NCBI GenBank assembly: GCA_963575745.1 | Contig: CAUYUJ010018059.1 | Location: 527,501 to 591,500 of the forward strand | Direction of reading: 5' to 3' | Length of the DNA stretch: 64,000 nt | Origin: Prorocentrum cordatum | Taxonomy: Eukaryota; Sar; Dinophyceae; Prorocentrales; Prorocentraceae | Shown: in pieces, positions 48,005 to 60,060 of the stretch | How the letters are laid out: each line of letters begins with the position of its first letter | Numbering within the stretch: the stretch's first letter is position 1 | Program-made: the position numbers and the translations under genes | Notes under the pieces: generated by a model | The model's database searches: none | What the model saw: only the letters and a program-made list of their open reading frames with translations | Told to the model about the DNA's origin: nothing

Positions 48005-48420
48005 CGACCACGATTTTTTCGATTTGGGAGGCTCTCTCGACCAGCACGGCGACGACCAACCGCCTCCCCCACCAGGCGCAGGCCGAGTTACTGCTGGTCA
48101 GGGGAGCACATCTCCTGGCCCTCAGGCGGCCTCGGGCGACCAGGGCGATCCGAGCACCACCGCGCCACGCGGAAGCCATGCCCCCTCCGCCGAGGCCCGC
48201 GGCAATAGATGCCCCGACGCCGAGGATGGCTTCGATGGCCCATTCGACCAGCGCGACAATGACCAGCCCCCCCCACCAGACACAGGCCGAGGCACAATTG
48301 GCCAGGGGAACGGCCTTCCCGCGCGTCCGACGGCCTCGCGCCGAGGACGACCAGGACCTTCTGGGTTCCGGCGGCTCTCTCGACCAACGACGGCGACGAC
48401 GACCACGACGGCGACCATGA
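48005..48420 (+). repeat. Tandem repeat of about 215 bp after the LINE remnant
   Basis: Segments like ggcggctctctcgaccagc, gacgaccaaccgcctccccc and caggcgcaggccgag recur near 48025, 48240 and 48370. In one frame (48024-48530) the repeat reads GGSLDQHGDDQPPPPPGAGR and then FDQRDNDQPPPPDTGRG, so it may be the end of a retroelement protein or just a minisatellite. Confidence 0.55.
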
Positions 48421-48505
48421 CCACGACCACGACCACGACCACGACGCCGACGCCGACGCCGACGCCGACAACGAAGCCGATGACGACGACTCTGACGACG
48501 ACGTC
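48395..48505. repeat. (ACGACC)n/(GACGCC)n microsatellite
   Basis: Hexamer and triplet GAC/CGC words on the + strand. Confidence 0.85.
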
Positions 48506-48544
48506 GACGACGCGCTGGCGTCGCCAATAGCTTGCCGGACGACC

Positions 48545-49937
48545 ATTGGGCAGGGGGGGCCATTCCCGCCCCTTGATCGGCCCCAGGCGGGGCCACATGG
48601 CGCCCTCGCGCGCCCCCGCCCCCCGGGGGCACTCACGTCGACCGCCCTGGAGCTCCAGCGCCCGCGCAGGCTCGCGTCCACAAATCAAAGCACGACGGAG
48701 AGAGTCGGGGGGCGTTCGGCCTTTGGGGGCCCGCGCAAGGGCCCAGGGCCGCCGAACAACGAATCTGGATGAAGACCGATTCGGGGGAAGGGGCTTGGAT
48801 TTCCGGGCACCCCGCGCGGAACAAATCAGGACAGCGCTCGCCTGGGCAGCGAGCCCCGCGCGGAGAGGGGCCGTGCCCCCGGGGGTCCCGTTGCAGATCT
48901 GCACCCCAGGCCACGGCCCAAGGCCGCATCAGCAGTAGCAGCGCCGCCATGCGAGGACAGGCCTGGCATAGGGCCCGCGCCCATAGACCCAGAGGCGCCT
49001 GCGCGACACTGGCTCGCGCATCTGCGCCCGTGCCCCACCAGCTCGAAGTTCCCGCGGGGCCGCGAGCCCACTGGCCTACGCTGCTGAGGACCACCCCCGT
49101 CAGCACAGCGCAAGCCACGCACTGGCGACTGGCGAGGGCCGACTGGACCGCGCAGCGCGACCCTCCCCCGCGACGGTCCCGTTGCCCAGTCCGCTTGAGC
49201 GGCGCGCCCTGGGTCGCTCGCGAAGGCAAACCGCTCGGCTTCCGCAGCCCTTCCACGGCGGTTGCCGGCCCGCGGGCCGCGGCTGTCGACGCGCAAAGCC
49301 TCTCCGCCGTCCGCGCCAGAGTCCAAAGCTATCGCGCAAACGCAATCACATCAACACCTGCTACGCAAACAAGACGGCGAGGCCGCCCAGGCAGAGGCCG
49401 CCCGCGTCGCCCTCGCTAGCGTTCATTTCTTCGTCCGCGGACAAATGCGCCACCCTGCGCCCGCTCCCCGCCGCGCGCGCGCCCGCGCGCAGTGGCGAGT
49501 CCAGCCGTGCATCGGGCCGCTAGCGCCGCGGCGCTGGCGCCTGGCCACTGTCGCTCCGGCGCGCGTGACCTCAACGCTCCATCCTGCCGCGGTGGCGCTG
49601 CCCGGCTTGAAGCGCCGCGCCGAACGCCCCCCGCGCGGGCGACCGGGGGAAGGGGCCGCCGCGCCCACGGCGGCGCCTCGCTGCGGCGCCGCTCGGAGGC
49701 GCTGCCGCCTCTGACTGCAAGCCCCTGGCCGCCTCGCCTGCGACTTCGCAAGGTCGCGCTTGCGCGTTGCTCGGGGGCTGGATTCCGCTGTTCTGTCGCG
49801 CGCGTCATCGCGCGCCTGGAGTCGTCTTCTCGCCCCTCCGTCACCGTCAGAATGCTGCGCTCCAGCCATGAGGGCCCCGCGCACCTGCTGCTTGCCGCGG
49901 AGCGCCAGCGCGGTGGATCATCGCAACTATGTTGGCC
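48545..49937. other. GC-rich non-coding stretch, no gene recognised
   Basis: About 1.4 kb. Arg/Ala/Pro-rich frames are open on both strands as expected from high GC. No domain, no clear repeat. Confidence 0.5.
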
Positions 49938-49978
<41 letters not shown>

Positions 49979-50002
49979 TCTCTCTCTCTCTCTCCCTCTC
50001 TC

Positions 50003-50053
<51 letters not shown>

Positions 50054-50165
50054 CATGTTTTGGGTTTTCTCTCTCTCTCTCTCTCTCTGTCTCTCTCGCT
50101 TTCTCTCTCGCTCCCCATGTATGTATGTATGTATGTATGTATGTATATATATATATATATGTATA
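49938..50165. repeat. (CT)n tract followed by (TA)n and (GTAT)n
   Basis: CTCTCT to about 50040, a short TA run, CT again to 50115, then gtatgtatgtat and TA to about 50165. Confidence 0.95.
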
Positions 50166-50221
50166 TACACACATTCCCCGAGCAGCGCTGGCACTTAGGG
50201 GGGTCTTATCTATTTTCGAAA

Positions 50222-50445
50222 GAACTGGGCCTCTGCGCAGTCGCCGTCGCCGCCCCGTCGCCGCCTCGTCGCCGGTCATCTTCTGGGCCTGTGCGTCGGT
50301 CTGGCGGCTGCGCAGCCGCCGTCGCCGTCCCGTCGCCGCCTCGTCGCCGCCCATCGTCTGGGCCTGACCCCTGGTCTGGTGGCCATGTGGTCGCCGTCGC
50401 CGCCCTGCCCCGTCGCCGCCGCCCAGGCGCGCCCCCCCCCCCCCC
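50222..50445. repeat. Minisatellite of about 75 bp (GTCGGTCTGGCGGCTATGTGG family), copy 1
   Basis: Units contain ggtctggcggct, tcgccgtcgccgcc and gtctgggcctg. It is preceded by agcagcgctggcacttaggg, which is matched by agcagtgcccgcacttaggg before the copy at 60575. Other copies: 59355-59600 and 59885-60060. Confidence 0.8.
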
Positions 50446-53029
50446 CGTTGCGACCCAATCGCCTACTCGATTGCAATCCACCCGACTGCACCACAATCGA
50501 TTGCAGACAATTGCACCATTAAGATTGCACGCCACACATAGTTTCGCATCGATTTCATCATATACGTTGCACCACGTCGAGCGCACGACATATTACACTG
50601 GATAGATTGCACAACGTACATCGCACATGATATATTGCATTTGCCCGACTCGCACGGAAGTGCCCGCTGGAATGCGCCCAGCGGTCAGCGCCATCGCGGC
50701 CGCGTCGGTCGCGCCAAATTAGGCGGCCGTTGCGCGCGCATGCGCGGGTTGGCGCGGCCGCAGAGATGCGCCACTCAACGCCAAGTTTCATCGCAATCGC
50801 CGCCGCATAGGTTTTGCAAGCCAAGTTGCGGGCGGGTGGGCGGGATATTTGCAAGAGCAGTGGAGTGGGCAGCTCAATGCGAACAGTTATGCATTTTCCT
50901 TTTTACAGAAGAATTAGGATCCAGCACCACCACCCCCTGGCTTTGTCGATCCTTCTCTCGTGCTGCAATTTACGTACGATTGTGCCCCATCGCCCATCCT
51001 ACACATAGACTCGTATCCCCTTAGCCCAGCTGGTATCGATCCCCCCCCCCCGCCATCCTTTGCAAAGAATACCATGCACGCGCAATCGTTTATCCAGGAA
51101 CACCAGTTTCCAATCCTCCCGGGCAAAAACACAGAAACGAAGGACACACGCGCGCGTCGTCGCGCACATGCCGAAATCCTTCAAACATCTTCGCTTCCAG
51201 AAGGATTTCAAAATCGATTGTCCAAACAACGCGTAAAAAAAAACATGGTTTCGCAACGCGGGTTTTCAGAAAAAAGCGCGCGCATTCTTGCGAATTCTTA
51301 AGGGGGCCATGATTGTTCAACATTATTTGCAAATGCTAGCAAACGGGCTTCGCGCGCGCATGTCGAAATCGTTCGAACGCCCTTTTGCGCGTGTTGTCGC
51401 GAGAGTCCTCTGGCAATTAAATTACGACGAAGTGCGCGCGCGTGCATCGTCGCGCGCGCATGCCGAAATCCTTGGACAACCGTCGTTTGCGCAGCGTTTT
51501 CAAAACCGAATGCCCAGGTCACAGCCAACATCACATGGTTTCGCAACACCAGTTCTCAAGACATATCTTGCGCGCGCGCCCTTTCGAATGCTTCATAATA
51601 CCATGAGTTTGTTATGCATCTTCATGGGATTCTGCCAAACGGGCCTCTGTCGCCGCATGCCGACATCACTCGCGCGCTCTTGCGCGCGTGCTGGGGGGGG
51701 GGGGGGGGGGCGCGATGCGTATCAAATAACTTCACGCGAGCCACTCTCGCGAGTGCGCAGCGCCCGCATGCCGAATTCCTTCCGAAACCTGCATCGCCGA
51801 TGCGAGGGCGCCGTCATCGCCGTCGGCGCGACCAGCATCGGCGCCCGCGTCGCCAGCATCGCCACTATCATCGCCGCGTCTACCGCAGTCGGCATCGCCA
51901 TTCTGCCGCGCCCGCCCAAGTCGCCGACTCGCAGTGAAGTGCCCGCTGGGATGCGCCCAGCGGTCACCGCCACCGCGGCCGCGTCGGTGGCGCCGAACTA
52001 GTTGGCCGCTGCGCGCGCGTGCTAGGGTCGGCGCGGCCGCAGGGATGCATCAGCCAAAGCCAAGCATGCATTGCAATAGCCACCGCATGGGTTTTGCAAA
52101 CCAAGTTGCGGGTGGGTTGGTGGGATGTTTGCAAGCGCATGGCATGCGTTAACTCATGGGTAGAAAGCAATTGCACCACCCAGATTGCACCTCGCCCGCT
52201 GCACTGCATAGATTTCCCTTTCCAAAGAAAAACGAAGAAGAGATAGGTTCTTCCACCTTCCTCCCCCCGGGGTCTAGAGACTCACCCTTTGGCATTGCAA
52301 GTTGCATATGAGTCTGGCCCACTGTCCATCCATCCTACCTGTGAATTCATTGTATCCCAGCCAGGTCGGTATCATCGCCCCCCCCCCCCCCGCCATCCCC
52401 TGCAACTAATATTACGCGTGCTCGTTTATCAAAAACCATCATGGATCAAGAACCCGTGGCGAAAATGGGACGAAGAGCGCACGCGCGCGTCGTCGCGCGC
52501 GCTCGCCGAAATCCTTCAAAAACCTTGCGGGTTTCGGTAGGATTTCAACATTGAGCGCCCCCCCCCCCCCCCCAAACAAGACCATATTAAAACAAAAAAC
52601 AATAGCCTGGCGAAGGACCCAACCATATGCAGTTGAGAGTACCGCAATTGTGAATATCTTCTTCGGTGGCGCTCCCTATGGGGCCACGAGCCGTATGAGG
52701 GGTGTGCCGAAATGCGTGGCAGTGTACACAACACGAACGAAGACGATAGGTCCGAATATGAAAGCTTGAGCGCGTGCGAGTCGGATCGCGAGCGAGTCTG
52801 ATTATGAATGAATCTGCGCGCGATTGATTCTATTCGCATGAATGCGTGCATGGATACGCCCAGTGTAAATGTATGTATACGACTGTGAACAGTTTGGGTC
52901 TGCGTGACTCTCGGTACTCGTGACTCTGAGCGTCGCCTCTGCAGGGGGCTTCCCTGGGAACCCCGACGGCAGCGCCCGCGCGCCGCGACGCCCATGTCGG
53001 CACGCCACACACCTGGTGTGCGGGACGCA

Positions 53030-54225
53030 TGCGGACGGCAGCACTGGGGCCTTCGGTGGAGCTCCCTGTGGGGCCACGAAACGTGTGAGGGGTGTGCCGA
53101 AATGGGTGTGCGGGACGCATGATGGGGGGTGTGGGGACGAAATGGGTGTGCGGGACGCAAGATGGGGCCTTCGGTGGAGCAGCCACAACGTGTGAGGGGT
53201 GTGCCGAAACGTGTGAGGGGTGTGCCGGGTGTGCGGGACGCATGCGGACGGCAGCACTGGGGCCTTCGGTGGAGCTCCCTGTGGGGCCACGAAACGTGTG
53301 AGGGGTGTGCCGAAATGGGTGTGCGGGACGCATGCGGACGGCAGCCATGGGGCCTTCGGTGGAGCTCCCTATGGGGCCACGAAACGTGTGAGGGGTGTGC
53401 CGAAATGGGTGTGCGGGACGCATGCGGACGGCAGCACTGGGGCCTTCGGTGGAGCTCCCTGTGGGGCCACGAAACGTGTGAGGGGTGTGCCGAAATGGGT
53501 GTGCGGGACGCATGCGGACGGCAGCCATGGGGCCTTCGGTGGAGCTCCCTATGGGGCCACGAAACGTGTGAGGGGTGTGCCGAAATGGTGTGCATGCATG
53601 CGGGACGCATGCGGACGGCAGCACTGGGGCCTTCGGTGGAGCTCCCTGTGGGGCCACGAAACGTGTGAGGGGTGTGCCGAAATGGGTGTGCGGGACGCAT
53701 GCGGACGGCAGCATGGGGCCTTCGGTGGAGCTCCCTATGGGGCCACGAAACGTGTGAGGGGTGTGCCGAAATGGGTGTGCGGGACGCATGCGGACGGCAG
53801 CCATGGGGCCTTCGGTGGAGCTCCCTGTGGGGCCACGAAACGTGTGAGGGGTGTGCCGAAATGGGTGTGCGGGACGCATGCGGACGGCAGCCATGGGGCC
53901 TTCGGTGGAGCTCCCTATGGGGCCACGAAACGTGTGAGGGGTGTGCCGAAATGGGTGTGCGGGACGCATGCGGACGGCAGCACTGGGGCCTTCGGTGGAG
54001 CTCCCTGTGGGGCCACGAAACGTGTGAGGGGTGTGCCGAAATGGGTGTGCGGGACGCATGCGGACGGCAACCATGGGGCCTTCGGTGGAGCTCCCTATGG
54101 GGCCACGAAACGTGTGAGGGGTGTGCCGAAATGGGTGTGCGGGACGCATGCGGACGGCAGCACTGGGGCCTTCGGTGGAGCTCCCTGTGGGGCCACAAAA
54201 CGTGTGAGGGGTGTGCCGAAGTGGG
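53030..54225 (+). repeat. 90-bp satellite array, about 13 units, with two-unit alternation
   Basis: Units carry gtgtgcgggacgcatgcgga, ggccttcggtggagctccct and aacgtgtgaggggtgtgccg. From 53274 the units alternate ctccctgtgg and ctccctatgg without exception for 11 units, mostly paired with cactgg and ccatgg, giving a 180-bp higher-order repeat. The first two or three units are rearranged. Because 90 is a multiple of 3, both strands are open for 430-730 codons, which I treat as by-products. Confidence 0.93.
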
Positions 54226-54274
54226 TGATGACGATGACGATGACGACGATGACAATGACGATGATGATGATGAC

Positions 54275-54317
<43 letters not shown>

Positions 54318-54405
54318 GGAGGAGGGGGAGGAGGAGGAGAGGAGGTGGGACGCGGGGCGCTGTCCCTTCAAAACGAGGACCCAACACCACACGATGGTTG
54401 GGAAA
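54226..54405 (-). repeat. (GAT)n tract and conserved leader motif (copy C, reverse)
   Basis: GATGAC/GATGAT to about 54317, a short GGA tract, then the reverse complement of the copy B leader (54343-54385). The arrangement satellite, triplet tract, leader is shared with the 12.4-14.2 kb locus. Confidence 0.8.
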
Positions 54406-55429
54406 AAAAGAAGGGTTTCGCACCGCGGCTCTTCGAAACACACACACACATACACACGCACACGCACACACACACACACTCTCTCTCTCAGTCACACACA
54501 CACACGCGCGCGCGTTGTTGCGAATTCTTATGAAAACCGTGCGTGTTTCACGATTTGAAGAAAATGTTACCAAACAGGCTCGCACGCGCGCATGTCGAAA
54601 TCGTTCGAACGCTCTTTCGCGCGTGCCGTCGCGAGAATTCTCTGCAACAAATGAGACGAAGTGCGCGCGCGCGTCGTCGCGCGCGCATGCGGACATCCTC
54701 CATCAAAAAACTTCTAGGATCCGGAAGGATGTTCTAAATCGAGTGTTCAAGCACAGGGTTTCGCAACGCGGATGTCCAACAAAAGCGCGCGCGCGCTCGT
54801 GATTGCGAAACTTTTAGAAAACCACGCGTTTCTTAACATGCTCTTAAACGGGCTCCTCGCGCGCGCATGTCGAAATCGTCCGAACGCCCTTGCGCGCATG
54901 CTGGGGCGGCACGATCCCGAGTCAAATAATATCTTGCGAGCCACTCTCGCGAGTGCGCAGCGCCCGTGCTTCGAATTCCTTCCGAAACCTTCATCGTTGA
55001 CGCGAAGACGCCGTCAACATCGTCGGCGTGATCGGCATCGGCGCTTCAGCATCGCTTCAGCATCGTCGCTTCAGCATCGTCGCCAGCATCGCTACTATCA
55101 GCACCATCGCGTCTACAATTCTCGACGTTGCCATGATACCGCGCCCGCCCACGTCGCCGACTCGTATTCAAGTGCCCGCTGGGGCGCGCCGAGCGGTGAG
55201 CACCGCCGCGGCCGCGTCGGTCGCGCCAGACTACTTGGCCGCTGCGCGCGCGCGCATGCGCGGGCTGGCGCAGCCGGCGCCAAGCACTCATCGCAATCGC
55301 CGCCTCATGAGGTTTGCAAACCAAGTTGCGGGTGGGCGGGTGGGATGTTTGCGCGAGCAGTGGAGCGGACAATTCATTGCGAATAGAAATGCATTGCAAC
55401 TCTTAGTTTGCACCGCCTACGCATACGCA

Positions 55430-55560
55430 CACACACAGTAATTTTATATGCGTATCTATAGGCATACGTATATGCTACATTGTATATCTAGATACGTCTA
55501 TATAAACATACATATATATAGGTATGTATAATTTTATGTGTAGATATATGCGCAAATCAC
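55430..55560. repeat. AT-rich TATA/GTATA patch
   Basis: Imperfect TA, GTATA and ATACATA words in the spacer of macrosatellite unit 3, probably why that unit is longer. Confidence 0.7.
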
Positions 55561-58369
55561 GTTGCGCGAATTGCGACACATAGGCTTGCTTTCATAGATT
55601 GCACCGCCTAGGCTACACCATTTTGTTCGCACCGCGTATAATGCTCCACGCATATTGCTCCACATAGGTTGCGCCGCACCTAGTGCGCCGCAGAGATTCC
55701 AAGTTCGACCCCCCCCCTCCGGATTATCGGTTCCTTTTTTCGCATTGCAATGTACATGTTGGTCTGCCGCATCCCCATCCTAAATATTGATCAGACCATC
55801 CCAGCCGAGCCCGCATCGACCCCCCCACACGCCATCCTTTGCAAAGATGAATGCGCGCGCGCGCTCGCTTATCACAAGTACGCACTTCCGAAGAATCCCC
55901 TGCAACAAACGAATCGAAGTGCACACGCGCGCGTCGTCGCGCGCGCACGCCGGATTCTTTCGGACACCGTTCTGGTGTTCGTAAGGATTGCAAAATCGAG
56001 TGTCCAAAATGCATCAAAAGCACATGGTTTCGCAACGCGGATTTTCCAAAAAAAAATTGTTCGCTCGTTCTTGCGAACTGTACAGTTTTTTTTCTTGCGA
56101 AATTCTTCGCTCGTTCTTGCGAAGTGCTACCAAAATGGCTTCGCTTGCGCGCGTGCCGAAGTCGTTCGAACGCCCTTGTGCGCGTGCTGTCGCAAGATTT
56201 TTTTGCAACAAATGGGACGTCATGCATTCGCGCGCGTCGTCGCGCGCATGCGGGTATCTATATATATATATATATAAGGGAAAAACGTGTGCTTGCTAGG
56301 TGTTTACATAAAAAAATTAAGCTTCGCACGGATTTCAAAACCGAGTGTGCCGAAGCCATACAAAAGCACAGTGTTTCGCAACAGCAGTTTTCAAACAAGC
56401 GTTCGCGCGCTGTTGCGAATCCTTGAGAACACCATGCCATTAAATTCTGCCAAACGGGCCTCTGGCGCCGCATGTCGAAATCATTCGAACACCCTCGCGC
56501 GCGTGCTGGGGGAGGCGGAATGGGCGATACGCGTCAAATAATACCATGCGGCCAGTCTCGCGCGTCTGCCGCGCGCGCACGTCGAACTCCTTCCACATTT
56601 CTCATCACCGGAGCGAGGACGCCGTCATCGACGCTGGCCTGATCAACATCCGCGCCGTCACTAGCCGTGCCGTCGTCGCTGTCAGCATCGTCGCCATTAT
56701 CGCTACGATCATCATCGTGTCTATCGTTGTCGACGTTGCCATGATATCGCGCCCGCTCACGTCGCCGACTTGCACCGAAGTGCCCGTTGGGGTGCGCCGA
56801 GCGATCAGCTCCACCGCGGCCGCGTCGGTCGCGCCAAAGTAGCTGGCCGCTGCGCGCGCGCATGCGCAGGCTGTCGCGGCCGCAGAGACGCACCAACCAG
56901 CGCCGAGCATTCGTCGCAAACGCCGCCGCACGGGGTTTGTAAACCAAGTTCCAGGTGGGTGGGTGGGGCGCATGCGAGAGCACTGGAGTGGACAACGCAT
57001 TGCGAACATAAAATCACGCACCGAGTAGATTGCACCACGTAGGTTTGCACCACATATTTCGTACAACCTAGATCCGCCTTTTCTCGAAAGGAAGCCGATT
57101 CGACCCCCCACCTGGGATTATCCGTTCCCCTTTCCGTATTGCAATGTGCAGATGATTCTGATCGGCCGTCCATCCTAAATACGAATTCGTACCATCCCAC
57201 GCAGGCCTGTACCGGCCTTGTCCCGCCATCCTCGGCAACAAGCTAGCATGCGCGCGCACTCGTTTGAAGTCATCGGTCATCAAGAAACCCATTGCAAAAC
57301 ATGAGACGAAGTGCGCACGCGCGCGTCCTCGCGAGCGCATGCCGAATTACTGTAAAAACCGTCAGTCCCGCAAGGATTTCAAAAATCGACTGTCCACAAA
57401 AAAACTTGCACGCGTTCTTACGGATTCTTAAGACACCCAACCTGTTTTCAACATGTGTTATGACATGCTACCAAACGGGCATCGCGCGAGCGCATGTCGG
57501 CATCGTCCGAACGCCCTTGCGCGCATGCTCTCGCCAGGATTTTTCGCACACAACGAAACGACATACATGCGCGCGCATGCCAAAATCCTTCAAGAACCTG
57601 TGGTTCCGTAAGGATTTCAAAGCCGGGTGTCTAAAAATCGCAGTGGTTTCGCAACATCAGTTTTCAAAACAAAAACGGCGCCCGCGCCCTTAGCGAATCC
57701 CCCAGGAAACCATAACTGGTTCAACATGTTCATTGGATTTCGGGCTTCTGCCATACGAGCCATTCGCGCCGCATGTCGAAATCATTCGAACACCCTTGCC
57801 TTCGTGCTGGGGGGGGGGGGGGGGGGCGATACGTGTGTCAAATAATACCATGCGGCCAGTCTCGCGCGTCTGCCGCGCGCGCGTCGAACTCCTTCCACAT
57901 TTTTCATCACCGAGGCGAGGACGCCGTCATCGACGCCGGCCTGATCAGCATCCGCGCCGTGCCGTCACTCGCCGTGCTGTCGCCGCTGTCAGCATCGTCA
58001 CCATCACCGCTACGATCATCATCATGTTTACCGTTGTCGACGTTGCCATGATACCGCGCCCGCCCAAGTCGCCGTCTCGCACCGAAGTGCCCGCTGGGAT
58101 GTGCCCAGCGGTCAGCGCCGCCGCAGCCGCCGCGTCGGTCGCGCCAAAGTAGCTGGCCGCTGCGCGCGCGTCTTGGGTTGAAACGGCCGCAGAGACGCAC
58201 CAGCCAGCGCCAAGCACTCATCGCAATCGCCGCCGCATGGGGGTTGCAAATAAAGTTGCGGGTGGGTGGGCGGCGCGCTTGCGAGAGCATGGGATGCGTC
58301 AACTCGTTTTTCCCCAATCAGAGCTTGCCTCTGTAGGGGTCCTAGCGGATTAAAGGATTAGGTGAGAGG

Positions 58370-58768
58370 TGCGGCCGATTTCGGTGGCCGCGCCCGGGTG
58401 CCCGGGGGTGCCCGGGTGCCCGGCGGTGCCCAGGTGCCCGGGTGGTGGTGAGGTGCGTGGCCGATTTCGGTGGCCGGGCCCGGGTGCCCGGGTGTGCCCG
58501 GGAGTGCCCAATAGCCCAGTAGCCCTATAGCCCTTTAGCCCTATAGCCTTATAGCCCTGTAACCCTATAGCCTTATCCCCCTATAGCCCTAATAGCCTTA
58601 CATCCCTTAGCACTATAGCCCCATAGTCCATATAGCTCTATAGCCCCATAGCCCTATAGCCCTATAGGTCACAGTCCTATAGCCCTATAGCCCTGTAGCC
58701 CGATAGCCCTATGGCCCTATAGCCCGATAGCCCGATAGCCCTATAGCCCGATAGCCCTTAGCCCTATA
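58370..58768. repeat. GGTGCCCGG minisatellite then CCCTATAG minisatellite
   Basis: gggtgcccgggtgcccgg words with a duplicated ggccgatttcggtggccg to about 58510, then 8-10 bp units ccctatag/agccctat to 58768. No gene. Confidence 0.92.
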
Positions 58769-59354
58769 AGGGAGCAGTTGGAATATTAAAACAATCAGAT
58801 TTGGGTTTTTCTCTGGTATCATTATTCAAACCAATTGCACCGCGTAGATTGTGCCACATAGGCTGCACCACAGATATTACACCACATTGGTTGCACCACA
58901 TCGGTTGCACCGCATCGATTGCAAACCACATAGCCGCCAGACCAACAGGCAGGCCCAGTTCCTCAGACCAGAGGCAATCACCCTGAAGCGCAAATGCTGT
59001 TGTGGCAACCGAATATGCGTAAGTTCTTTTATATATATATATATATTCATAAACTATGCGAGGGTGGAACGATGCAGATGTGTACAGGTATATATATATA
59101 TATATATATATATACATACGCATGGCGGCTAGCGTGGATCCCAAATAATATTTCTAACAACGCTTCCAAAGGTAGGGGTTGTGCAACAGAGGTCGGCAGT
59201 ATGTCCGGTGCAGCCTACGTGGCGCAATCCATGTTGTGCCATTTACGTTGTGCAATCTAGGTGCGAACTTAGGTGGTTCAACGCATGTGGTGCAAGATCT
59301 TCTATGCAGCCTGTGGTGTGCAATCTATATCGTGCGAACCACGTGGTGCAACAG

Positions 59355-59600
59355 ATGTTCGCCGTCGCCGTCCCGTCGCCACCCCGTCGGCGCCCGCATT
59401 CTGGCCCTGCCCGTCGGTCTGGCGGCTATGTGGTCGCCGTCGCCGCCCCGTTGCTCTGGGCTTGCCCGTTGGTCTGACGGCTGTGCGGTCGCCGTCGCCG
59501 CCTCGTCGCCGCCCGTCGCTTGGGTTTGCCAGGCGCTCTGGCCGCCATGTGGCCGTCGTCGCCGCCCCGTCGCCGCCCGCCGCCTCGCCGCCACCCGCTT
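59355..59600. repeat. Minisatellite of about 75 bp (GTCGGTCTGGCGGCTATGTGG family), copy 2
   Basis: About three to four units with tcggtctggcggctatgtgg and gtcgccgtcgccgccccgtc. Confidence 0.8.
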
Positions 59601-59884
59601 TGCAGTAGTTCGCAATGCAATCAAGGCATAGATTGCATCACCTAGATCGCACCGCGAATATTGCACCACCTAGGTTGTTCCTCATGGGTTGCACCTCACA
59701 GATTGCAAACAAATATTGCACAACCCATCGTGCACCGTATTGCTGAACCCGCATGGCTTACACCGCATGCACTGTACCACGTAGGTTGCACCACAGTGAC
59801 TGCTCCACCTAGATTGCACCGCACGGGTTGCATGAACTCACTGGTTGGGGTCACCCTTGGCTAACATAGATTCCCTCGCGTCGA

Positions 59885-60060
59885 CCTGGTGGTTATGTGG
59901 TCGTCGTCACCTCCTCGTTGCCGCCTCGTCGCCGCCAGTCGTCTGGGCTTGCGGGTCGGTCTGGCGCCTATGTGGTCGCAGCTGCCGTCTCGTCGCCGTC
60001 CGTCGTCTGGGCCTGTACGTCGGTATGGCGGCTATGTGGTCGCCGTCGCCGCTTGGGCTG
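59885..60060. repeat. Minisatellite of about 75 bp, copy 3
   Basis: Two to three units of the same family, flanked by TTGCACC clusters on both sides. Confidence 0.8.

Larger units (their letters stand above)
52560..54405 (+). mobile_element. Satellite-bearing cassette inserted in macrosatellite unit 2
   Basis: The unit sequence breaks off after aggatttcaacattgagcg and resumes at about gggtttcgcaccgcgg (54414). Removing this stretch brings the unit back to about 1.36 kb. The cassette holds a single diverged satellite unit (52660-52715), about 300 bp of unique DNA, the 90-bp array, a (GAT)n tract and the conserved leader motif in reverse. No transposase or terminal repeats were seen, so mobility is inferred only. 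Confidence 0.5.
50630..58310 (+). repeat. Macrosatellite of about 1.3 kb, four full units and one partial
   Basis: Each unit has, in order: a TTGCACC-rich spacer, a poly-C block with gccatcctttgcaaaga, several sub-repeats (cgtcgcgcgcgcatgccgaa, atggtttcgcaacgcgg, catgtcgaaatcgttcgaac), a poly-G/atcaaataat block, and the X module (ggaagtgcccgctgg ... gcgggtgggcgggatgtttgc). Units: partial to about 50885, 50885-52165 (1.28 kb), 52165-55385 (3.22 kb, holding an insertion), 55385-57015 (1.63 kb) and 57015-58310 (1.30 kb). An isolated X module lies at 26075-26470 on the other strand. Confidence 0.8.

Noticed and set aside
49938-50165. Polypyrimidine tract as a splice or promoter signal
   Set aside because: Simple CT/TA microsatellite with no adjoining exon.
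52516-54696. 726-codon minus-strand frame rich in HPSHVSWPHRELHRRP repeats
   Set aside because: Translation of the 90-bp satellite; 90 is a multiple of 3, so no frame is closed by repetition.
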